Shown here in pieces: positions 8,051 to 14,961 of a DNA stretch of 37,038 bases. Position 1 is the stretch's first letter, and each line of letters starts with the position of its first letter. The position numbers were made by a program, and so were the translations under genes. The stretch is from Acidobacteriota bacterium (GTDB taxonomy: Bacteria > Acidobacteriota > Terriglobia > Terriglobales > SCQP01), in contig DAHVCP010000012.1 of NCBI GenBank assembly GCA_027314025.1, positions 1 through 37,038 on the forward strand, read 5' to 3'. Below the pieces are notes generated by a model. The model made no database searches. It was not told the DNA's origin and worked only from the letters and a program-made list of their open reading frames with translations.

Positions 8051-8827
8051 ATGTCACCGCGGCCCATTGCCGAGGCCGGAATCGTTGGCCCTCCTGGCGC
8101 ATCCAATTGCCAGCGGGCGGAGCGCACCGCCGCCGGAGGCGCCCGGGCCCTCGAGCCCTTGCGGGCGGAGGGCTTATGCAAGTGGTACCCCTCGGGCGGG
8201 GAACGGCTGATGGTTTTCGAGCACCTGGAGCTATACGTCGAACCCGGGGAGATGGTGGCCGTGGTGGGCGAATCGGGAAGCGGAAAAAGTAGCTTGCTCC
8301 ACGTTCTGAGCGGTCTGGACAGGCCCTCGGCGGGAGACGTATACTTTGGGCAACGCTCCCTCCGCGGACTCGATGATGACGAGTTGGCGGTATTTCGCAA
8401 CCGTGAAATCGGTTTCGTCTGGCAGTTCCACTATCTGTTGCCCGAGTTCACCGCGCAGGAAAACGTGATGATGCCGTTGCTGGCGGCGGGAGCGGGAGCA
8501 AGCGACGCGGCGCATCGCGCCCAGGAGTGGTTGGCCGAGGTCGGCCTGGCCGATCGCGCCCAGCATCGCGGCGGCGAGCTATCCGGCGGCGAGCAACAGC
8601 GCGTCTCCTTGGCCCGGGCCCTGGTGGCGCAGCCACGCTGGCTGATGGCCGATGAGCCCACCGGCAATCTGGACGAAGCCACCGGCGGAAGGATCTTTTC
8701 TCTGTTAGCCCGGCTGCACCGGGAACATCACCTCAGTTCGATTTTGGTTACCCATAATCCGGCCATCGCCCGCGGATGCGACCGGGTCTTGCGGTTGCAC
8801 GCCGGCGCCCTGGGACCGGCAGCCTGA
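8051..8827 (+). CDS. lolD: Lipoprotein-releasing system ATP-binding protein LolD
   Basis: This is the ABC ATPase that powers lipoprotein release from the inner membrane. All ABC motifs are intact: Walker A GESGSGKS (73-80), the Q-loop in the LolD-typical VWQFHYLLPEFTAQENV, signature LSGGEQQR (177-184), Walker B LMADEPTGNLD with Asp201 and Glu202, and the H-loop His235. The 258-residue product carries about 35 extra residues before the conserved LRAEGLCKWY; the ATG at 8051 is used because it is the only ATG there and lies behind a -10-like hexamer, but a TTG near 8159 would remove the extension. clpC starts 19 bases downstream and is probably co-transcribed. Confidence 0.93.
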   Translation: MSPRPIAEAGIVGPPGASNCQRAERTAAGGARALEPLRAEGLCKWYPSGGERLMVFEHLELYVEPGEMVAVVGESGSGKSSLLHVLSGLDRPSAGDVYFGQRSLRGLDDDELAVFRNREIGFVWQFHYLLPEFTAQENVMMPLLAAGAGASDAAHRAQEWLAEVGLADRAQHRGGELSGGEQQRVSLARALVAQPRWLMADEPTGNLDEATGGRIFSLLARLHREHHLSSILVTHNPAIARGCDRVLRLHAGALGPAA

Positions 8828-8846
8828 CGGGGGAGACGAAAACGCC

Positions 8847-11282
8847 ATGTTCGAGCGATACACGGAAAAAGCGCGGCGGGTGGTCTTTTTTGCCCGCTAT
8901 GAAGCCAGCCAGTGCGGCAGTCCCTATATTGAAACCGAGCACATTTTATTGGGACTGCTGCGCGAGGATAAGGCGTTGACCAACCGCTTTTTGCGCTCGC
9001 ACGCCACCATCGAGTCCATCCGCAAGGAGATCGAAGGTCGCACGACGCCCCGGGAGCGGGTTTCGACCTCCGTGGATCTGCCCCTCAGCCATGAGTGCAA
9101 GCGGGTGCTGAGTTACGCGGCGGAAGAGGCCGAACGGCTGACCAATAAGCACATCGGCACCGAGCATTTGCTGCTCGGCCTGCTGCGCGAGGAACGTTGT
9201 TTCGCCGCCGAACTGCTCTCCAGCCGCGGCCTGCGTCTGGCGCAGGTGCGCGAGGAGCTGGCGCGGGCGGCGCAGGAAAAGGTCAGCAGCCGGCCGAAGG
9301 AAAGCTCGCTGCTGACGGAATTCAGCCGCGACCTGACCCAGGCGGCGATGGAAAATCAGCTCGATCCCCTCGTTGGGCGGCGCCACGAACTGGAGCGGAT
9401 GGTGCAGATTCTCTGCCGCCGCACCAAGAACAACCCCGTGCTGATCGGCGAACCAGGCGTGGGCAAGACGGCGATCGTCGAGGGCCTGGCCCAGCGGATC
9501 GCCGATGGCGACGTGCCGACCTTTTTGGCTGACAAGCGGATCCTCTCCCTGGACCTCTCGCTGATTGTCGCCGGCACCAAATACCGCGGCCAGTTCGAAG
9601 AGCGGCTGAAAACCATCATGAAGGAACTCATGGAGAACCAGAACGTGGTGATCTTCATTGACGAACTTCATACCCTGGTCGGCGCCGGCTCGGCGGAAGG
9701 TTCCTTGGACGCCGCCAACATCTTGAAGCCGGCCTTGTCCCGCGGCGAAATTCAATGCATTGGCGCCACGACGCCGGGGGAATACCGCAAGAGCATTGAA
9801 AAAGATCGCTCCCTGGAGCGCCGTTTCCAGTCCATCAAGGTGCAGCCGCCAGACGAGGACGAGGCCGTGCAGGTCCTGAATGGCATCAAGGACCGCTACG
9901 AAAAGTTCCACGCCGTTTCCTATACCGATGAAGCCCTGCGTTTCGCGGTGCTGCACTCCAATCGCTATATCCCCGATCGTTTTCTGCCGGACAAGGCCAT
10001 TGACCTCATTGACGAGGCCGGGGCCCGCGTCAAGCTGCGGCAAACCACCCTCCCCGATGAGCTCTTGGAGGTGCAGAAGCGGCTGAAATTCATCGTCCAC
10101 CGCATGGAGGGCGCCATCGCCAACCATGAATTCGAGAAAGCCCGGTTTTATTCCGACGAGGAACGCAAGGAACGGGAATCGCAGCGCCTGCTGCGCGAAA
10201 AATACCACATGGACGACTCGACCGCGGGCGTGGTGACGCGCGAGGATATCGAGGACGTGGTGGCCCGTTGGACCGGCGTGCCGGTGCATGCGGTTAAGGA
10301 AGAGGAGATGCAGAAGCTCCTGCGCATCGAAGAGGAACTGCATAAACGGGTGGTATCGCAGGACAAGGCGATTTCCGCCCTCGCCCGAGCCATCCGCCGC
10401 AGCCGCGCCGGACTCAAGAGCCCGAACCGTCCGGTGGGCTCGTTTCTCTTCCTGGGACCGACCGGCGTGGGCAAGACCGAGGTGGCCCGCTCACTGGCGG
10501 CGTTCTTGTTCGGCAGCGAGAAGGCGATGATCCGCTTCGACATGTCCGAATTCATGGAGAAGCACTCGGTTTCCAAGCTCATCGGCTCGCCCCCGGGGTA
10601 TGTCGGATATGAAGACGGCGGCCAGTTGACCGAGCGCGTCAAGCGCGCGCCCTACAGCGTGGTGTTGCTGGACGAAATTGAAAAAGCCCATCCCGACGTC
10701 TTCAACATCCTGCTCCAGGTCTTCGAAGACGGCCAGTTGAGCGACGGCTTGGGCAATACCGTGGACTTCAAGAACACCATCATCGTGATGACCTCCAACA
10801 TCGGCGCCCGGCACCTGGAGAGAAGGGGCAATCTGGGCTTCCAGTCGCCGCACGAGGAACACACCGCCGCCAAGGTGGAAGATCTGGTGCGCAACGAGGT
10901 CAAGCGCCTGTTCAATCCGGAGTTCCTCAATCGCGTGGACGAGATTATTCTGTTCAACGCCTTGGGCGATGACGACCTGCTGCAAGTGATCGAGATCCTG
11001 GTGCAGGAGATGAACCGGCATCTGGCGCATAAGAACGTCACGCTGACCCTGCCGCTGGAAGCCAAGCGGTGGATCTTGGACAAGACCTGCGGCGACCGTT
11101 CTTATGGCGCTCGCCCGCTGCGCCGAGCGCTACAGAAATACGTGGAGGACCCGCTCTCCGAGCTGGTCATCCAGGGACGGCTGCCGGTGCCGGCGTTCGT
11201 TGAGGCCTATTTGGAAAACGACGGATTGGCATTCCGGCCCATCCAGACGCCGCAGGAAGCCGAGGAGACGGTATCCTCCTGA
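8847..11282 (+). CDS. clpC: ATP-dependent Clp protease ATP-binding subunit ClpC
   Basis: This Hsp100 AAA+ unfoldase feeds substrates to ClpP. At 811 residues it matches the ClpC family. Two N-domain repeats (ETEHILLGLLRE and GTEHLLLGLLRE) cover about residues 1-145. NBD1 has Walker A GEPGVGKT (about 200) and Walker B VVIFIDE. A ClpC-type middle domain with a UVR-like motif (RMEGAIANHEFEKARF, about 418-435) follows. NBD2 has Walker A GPTGVGKT (about 536) and Walker B VVLLDE, with a ClpP-docking region expected before the C-terminal D2-small domain. The UVR-like middle domain marks it as ClpC rather than ClpA or ClpB. A GGGGGAG ribosome site lies 11 bases before the ATG. No clpP, mcsA or mcsB is nearby. 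Confidence 0.97.
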   Translation: MFERYTEKARRVVFFARYEASQCGSPYIETEHILLGLLREDKALTNRFLRSHATIESIRKEIEGRTTPRERVSTSVDLPLSHECKRVLSYAAEEAERLTNKHIGTEHLLLGLLREERCFAAELLSSRGLRLAQVREELARAAQEKVSSRPKESSLLTEFSRDLTQAAMENQLDPLVGRRHELERMVQILCRRTKNNPVLIGEPGVGKTAIVEGLAQRIADGDVPTFLADKRILSLDLSLIVAGTKYRGQFEERLKTIMKELMENQNVVIFIDELHTLVGAGSAEGSLDAANILKPALSRGEIQCIGATTPGEYRKSIEKDRSLERRFQSIKVQPPDEDEAVQVLNGIKDRYEKFHAVSYTDEALRFAVLHSNRYIPDRFLPDKAIDLIDEAGARVKLRQTTLPDELLEVQKRLKFIVHRMEGAIANHEFEKARFYSDEERKERESQRLLREKYHMDDSTAGVVTREDIEDVVARWTGVPVHAVKEEEMQKLLRIEEELHKRVVSQDKAISALARAIRRSRAGLKSPNRPVGSFLFLGPTGVGKTEVARSLAAFLFGSEKAMIRFDMSEFMEKHSVSKLIGSPPGYVGYEDGGQLTERVKRAPYSVVLLDEIEKAHPDVFNILLQVFEDGQLSDGLGNTVDFKNTIIVMTSNIGARHLERRGNLGFQSPHEEHTAAKVEDLVRNEVKRLFNPEFLNRVDEIILFNALGDDDLLQVIEILVQEMNRHLAHKNVTLTLPLEAKRWILDKTCGDRSYGARPLRRALQKYVEDPLSELVIQGRLPVPAFVEAYLENDGLAFRPIQTPQEAEETVSS

Positions 11283-12199
11283 ATCGCCGTGCACGGGGCG
11301 CGCCAGCGCCGGGCGGAGCCCGCCATGCCCGCTCCTCCCGCCGGTTTGGGCGCTGGCCGCGAGCGATCCTGCTGGTCGGTTTGGCCACGGCGGGGTGTCA
11401 GGGTAGCGCGCGGCCGTCGCCGCCCTCGCCGCCCACCGCACGAGCCATCCGCCCCGCGGTCCTGAGCAATTTCACCGCTGACGAAGCGGCGCTCCGGCGG
11501 TACCACCACCAGGAGCGAATCATCCTGGTGAAGGACGGTAGCCGTAGTGACCGCACCGTGCACGTGTTTTACGTACATGGCCGTGCCGTGGCTCCCGCAA
11601 TCGCCGTGGGCGGAAAGCCACTCGGCCCGCGCGCCCTCGCCAACCAGCAGCGCGCCGCCGCCGAGCGCGCCGCCCAATTGGCGCGGCGCAAGCCGCCGCC
11701 CCTGGGCGCGGTCGAGTTTCATGGCCATTCGTATTCGTTTAGGAAGCTAGCCGAGGATTTTCACTACGGTCCCGGCAAAGTCATCCAATGGCATGGCCGG
11801 ACCACGTGGGTCTACGCCGCCTGGCCCAATCCGAACGTTCCCCATACCACGCGGGCGGAACAGGTGCTGCTCGCCTCACGCGGCACGGTATGGATCGACG
11901 CCCAGGATTTGCATCTGGTTCGCGTCGAAATGCATACGTTCCGTCCAATAAAGTACTTCGCCGGCATTCTCGCCACGGTGCATCACGCCACCTTGAATCT
12001 GGAACTGCAACGGATCGCGGCGGGGGTCTGGGTCCCGCGGCGCGTTGCGTTTCGGCTGCAAGCGACAATCTTGCTGTTCAAAACCTTTGATGAGACCAAG
12101 GTGGAAACCTATTGGGGCTACCATCGAGCCACCACTGCACCGCATGCAGCCAAGGTGGATTCGGCTGGCCCTGTTTCGCGCGGCGCAACGCTACAATAG
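11279..12199 (+). CDS. Putative lipoprotein with LolA-like fold; possible CTG start
   Basis: A start at TTG 11381 would begin inside the signal peptide (LATAGC) and leave no targeting signal. Reading upstream in frame to the clpC stop gives an Arg-rich n-region, the hydrophobic core AILLVGLATAG and lipobox Cys40, a near-ideal lipoprotein signal. No ATG, GTG or TTG lies in that stretch. The only credible codon is CTG at 11279, which overlaps the clpC TGA (CTGA) and has GAGGAG 11 bases upstream. The mature part has an early YVHGRAVAPAIAVGGKPL segment and a C-terminal series of strands (TVWIDAQDLHLVRVEM, VPRRVAFRLQA) that resemble outer-membrane lipoprotein-sorting (LolA/LolB-like) folds. Function is inferred only. 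The coding region is secure; the start is not. Confidence 0.72.
   Translation: MNRRARGAPAPGGARHARSSRRFGRWPRAILLVGLATAGCQGSARPSPPSPPTARAIRPAVLSNFTADEAALRRYHHQERIILVKDGSRSDRTVHVFYVHGRAVAPAIAVGGKPLGPRALANQQRAAAERAAQLARRKPPPLGAVEFHGHSYSFRKLAEDFHYGPGKVIQWHGRTTWVYAAWPNPNVPHTTRAEQVLLASRGTVWIDAQDLHLVRVEMHTFRPIKYFAGILATVHHATLNLELQRIAAGVWVPRRVAFRLQATILLFKTFDETKVETYWGYHRATTAPHAAKVDSAGPVSRGATLQ
12192..12197 (+). promoter_or_regulatory. Candidate -10 hexamer (TACAAT) for the VanZ-family gene
   Basis: TACAAT matches five of six -10 bases and sits in the context GCTACAATAG, overlapping the stop of the preceding gene 20 bases before the next start. A near-identical TCTACAATAG occurs just before ribD. No good -35 is seen. 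Confidence 0.3.
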
Positions 12200-12217
12200 T
12201 TCCATTGGAGCTCCGGT

Positions 12218-12724
12218 TTGACTGCATCTAGCGCCTCCTCATCGCCACGCCCCTTCTCAATTTGGTTGTCGGCCTGGTCACCCGTGGCGATCTGGGCGCT
12301 CATCATCTTTTTGCTGTCCCAGGATTCCCGGTCCGGCCACCACATCAACGAAATATTGCACTGGGTGTTCGGCATGATCGGACTCCACCGGGTAAGCGAC
12401 TTTCGGCTCTGGCAGTTCCTGGCGGCCAAGTCGGCGCACTTCACCGTGTACTTTGTTCTCGCCTTGGTCGTTTACCGGGCGTTGGCGTTGGGACGTGGCG
12501 CGCGGTTTCACTCCCGCGCGGCTTGGGGGACGCTAGCCTTCATTTTTTGCTACGCCGCATTGGATGAGCTGCACCAAAGCTTCGTTCACGGCCGCGGTGG
12601 TCAATGGTACGACGTGGTTTTGGACACGTTCGGTGGCGCGGTCGCTTTGACCCTGATCCGATGGACTTGGATGGTTTGGGAGCGGCGCCACCACCAGAGC
12701 AAGCCCGAGCACGTATCCGCCTAG
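12218..12724 (+). CDS. VanZ-family membrane protein
   Basis: This is a small integral membrane protein of 168 residues with four hydrophobic segments (about 16-37, 68-92, 102-122 and 135-157). It carries the VanZ-family signature: KSAHFTVYFVLA in the second helix and DELHQSFVHGRGGQWYDVVLD before the last helix, with conserved Asp, Glu, His and Arg residues. VanZ itself gives low-level teicoplanin resistance, but most homologues are uncharacterised envelope proteins and no resistance role is implied here. The start is TTG at 12218 with a GGAG ribosome site seven bases upstream, 18 bases after the preceding stop. Confidence 0.9.
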   Translation: MTASSASSSPRPFSIWLSAWSPVAIWALIIFLLSQDSRSGHHINEILHWVFGMIGLHRVSDFRLWQFLAAKSAHFTVYFVLALVVYRALALGRGARFHSRAAWGTLAFIFCYAALDELHQSFVHGRGGQWYDVVLDTFGGAVALTLIRWTWMVWERRHHQSKPEHVSA

Positions 12725-12753
12725 CTTGGCGCCCAAGCGCCTGGATTTAGGCT

Positions 12754-12783
12754 TGAATTGCCGCCTCTCCTTTGACGTACACT
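12754..12783 (+). promoter_or_regulatory. Weak promoter candidate upstream of bamD-like gene
   Basis: TTGAAT (12754-12759) and TACACT (12778-12783) are separated by 18 bases, each matching four of six sigma70 bases. They lie in the 162-base gap between the VanZ-family gene and the bamD-like gene, the only sizeable gap in this plus-strand run. The matches are weak. Confidence 0.25.
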
Positions 12784-12886
12784 TAGCGGTAAGGATCGCG
12801 ACCGCACTTCTCGCCGGCCCCCGGGGCGGGAGTGCGGAACTCACCAATGGCGGTGAGGTGCAGGGTGCGCCGCCCATGGTTGTTCA

Positions 12887-14365
12887 ATGATGAGACGAAT
12901 CTGGATTTTCCCCCTCGCCGCGGCACTGGCGTTCGCCAACGCTGGCTGCCTGTTCAGTCACCCCAAGAACCTGAATCCCCTGGCAGGGCTGCCTTCGGTG
13001 CAGCCGGATCGCACCCTATTCAACCGGGCAATGAAGGACCTGGCGCACAACGACTACACCGTCGCTCGCCTGCTGCTGCAAAACCTCATCCAGACCTATC
13101 CGGACAGCCAATATCTAGCGCAGGCGAAACTGGCGATCGCCAATTCCTGGTATCGCGAGGGCGGGGCGTCCGACCTAGCCCAGGCCGAGGCTCAGTATCG
13201 GGATTTCATCACCTTCTTCCCCAACATGCCCGAGGCCCGCGAGGCCCAGCTCCGAATCGCGATGATTCACTTCCGGCAGATCCAAAAACCGGATCGCGAT
13301 CCCACCCAGGCGCTGGAGGCGCAGCGCGACCTGAAGACGTTCCTGCGCAATTACCCCACCGGCCTGATGAGCAAAAAGGCGCGGCAAATGCTGCGGGAGA
13401 CCGACGAGGTTCTGGCGGACGGCATCTTCCGCACCGCCGAGTTCTATGCAATCCAGGGCAACTACCGGGCGGAACAAAGCCGTCTGCGTCAGGTCATCAA
13501 GCAGTACCCGCTGTTTAGCCATGGGGATGAAGCCATGGCCATGCTGGCGCGATCCTATTTGATCACTTCCAGCCGCTACTCCTGGGCCGAGGAAAACACA
13601 CCGAAGGGCCTATACCATACGCTCTTCAAGCAAAATGCGATCGGTGACTTCAAACACGCGCAAAACTATCTGACCCGGCTGATCGAGCGCTATCCGCTGA
13701 GCCCGCAGGTTCCATGGGCCAAGCGCGCCCTGGCGTATTATCGCAAGCCCATTCCGACCCCGACGCCGGAGGCGATCGCCTTCAATCGGGCCGAGATTGC
13801 CGGGCGCGGCAAGCTCGATCGGTGGGACCGGTGGACGGGAATGCTGCGTGGACGGCCGCTGAAACAGCTCGCCCGGGCGGACAAGGTCGGCAATCCGCTG
13901 CTGAGAAACCCCTCCAGCGCGGGCAATGAAAACGCCGAAATCGCCGCCCTGGCCGGCACGCCTCAGTCGGCTCTGCCGAGCGGCGGGGCCACCGGGCCGC
14001 TGGCGTTCCAGTCGGTTCCCACGGGTGGATTCGCGGATCCGAACAATGTGTCCACGCCCACCGCTACCACGGCCACCGACTACAGCGGCGCCCAGGGCCA
14101 GGACACCGTCAGCGGCCAATTCGCCAACGCCGATCCGCCGGATAAGGATTTGACCACCCTGACGCCGAATCAGCTCGATGCGCTGCAAGCCAAACAAATG
14201 TTGGCGGCGGAGGTGCACCGCGATGTTCCCGTGCCCCATAAGTTGAAGCATCACTTGCTGGCGCCCTCGGAAATTCTTCATCCCGGCATCTCGACGGGCA
14301 AGAAGCTCAAAGGCAAGAAAACACCCGTCGCGCCGAGCCCCGCGCGGCCCAGCGGCGGCCGGTAA
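12887..14365 (+). CDS. bamD: BamD-like outer membrane assembly lipoprotein with long C-terminal extension
   Basis: The first 270 or so residues follow the BamD/YfiO pattern: lipoprotein signal (cleavage at Cys21, with an unusual Asn at -3), then TPR-like helices such as FNRAMKDLAHNDYTVARLLLQNLIQTYPDSQYL and FITFFPNMPEAREAQLRIA. BamD is the essential lipoprotein partner of BamA in folding outer-membrane beta-barrels. The remaining 220 residues are not found in the roughly 245-residue E. coli protein: they are Pro/Ala/Thr-rich, low complexity and end in a Lys-rich tail, so are probably disordered in the periplasm. Two ATG codons stand in tandem at the start; no ribosome site is clear. ispF follows after six bases. 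Confidence 0.88.
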   Translation: MMRRIWIFPLAAALAFANAGCLFSHPKNLNPLAGLPSVQPDRTLFNRAMKDLAHNDYTVARLLLQNLIQTYPDSQYLAQAKLAIANSWYREGGASDLAQAEAQYRDFITFFPNMPEAREAQLRIAMIHFRQIQKPDRDPTQALEAQRDLKTFLRNYPTGLMSKKARQMLRETDEVLADGIFRTAEFYAIQGNYRAEQSRLRQVIKQYPLFSHGDEAMAMLARSYLITSSRYSWAEENTPKGLYHTLFKQNAIGDFKHAQNYLTRLIERYPLSPQVPWAKRALAYYRKPIPTPTPEAIAFNRAEIAGRGKLDRWDRWTGMLRGRPLKQLARADKVGNPLLRNPSSAGNENAEIAALAGTPQSALPSGGATGPLAFQSVPTGGFADPNNVSTPTATTATDYSGAQGQDTVSGQFANADPPDKDLTTLTPNQLDALQAKQMLAAEVHRDVPVPHKLKHHLLAPSEILHPGISTGKKLKGKKTPVAPSPARPSGGR

Positions 14366-14371
14366 TCCTTG

Positions 14372-14887
14372 ATGCCCGGTTCGCCCGCGCCAACGCCGCA
14401 ACCCAGCGAGTGGCGTATCGGCCAAGGCTGGGATTCCCACGCCTTCGCCGCTGGCCGGGCGTTATGGCTCGGCGGCGTGGAACTTCCCCACGAACGGGGC
14501 TTGGCCGGGCACAGTGACGGCGATGTATTGAGTCACGCCATCTGTGACGCCATTTTTGGCGCGCTCGGCGCGGGTGACATCGGCACCCACTTTCCGCCCG
14601 GAGAACCGCGCTGGCGTAATGCCTCCAGTCTGCAATTTTTAGAAGCGGCGCGGGCCGCGGCGAATCAGCAGGGCTGGCGGATTGCGAACGTGGATAGCAC
14701 GGTGATCCTCGCGGCCCCCAAACTCACCCCGTACCGCGCGGCGATGCAACAGCGCCTGGCCGCGGCCCTGGGCCTGTCTCTGGACGACGTTTCGGTGAAA
14801 GCCAAGACCCCCGAGGGTCTCCCGTTCGGCGGCGAGATCGCCATGGCCCAGGCGGTCGTCTTGCTGGCACGGACAAACGCGGAATAA
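14372..14887 (+). CDS. ispF: 2-C-methyl-D-erythritol 2,4-cyclodiphosphate synthase
   Basis: IspF closes the cyclic diphosphate in the MEP isoprenoid pathway. The 171-residue protein shows the N-terminal GQGWDSHAF with metal ligands Asp and His, GGVELPHERGLAGHSDGDVLSHA with the third metal-binding His, CDAIFGALGAGDIGTHFPP, and the C-terminal VKAKTPEGLPFGGEIAMAQAV. The last motif differs from the common KATTTEGLG form. The ATG at 14372 is preferred over the TTG directly before it. The gene follows the bamD-like gene by six bases. The partner ispD is not in the window, and the two are not fused. Confidence 0.95.
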   Translation: MPGSPAPTPQPSEWRIGQGWDSHAFAAGRALWLGGVELPHERGLAGHSDGDVLSHAICDAIFGALGAGDIGTHFPPGEPRWRNASSLQFLEAARAAANQQGWRIANVDSTVILAAPKLTPYRAAMQQRLAAALGLSLDDVSVKAKTPEGLPFGGEIAMAQAVVLLARTNAE

Positions 14888-14961
14888 CGGCCCGTCGCTG
14901 CCGCTGCCCGAAATCACCGCCCAGCAACACCACGGCGCGGGTGCGTGCCACACTGGGCAAG

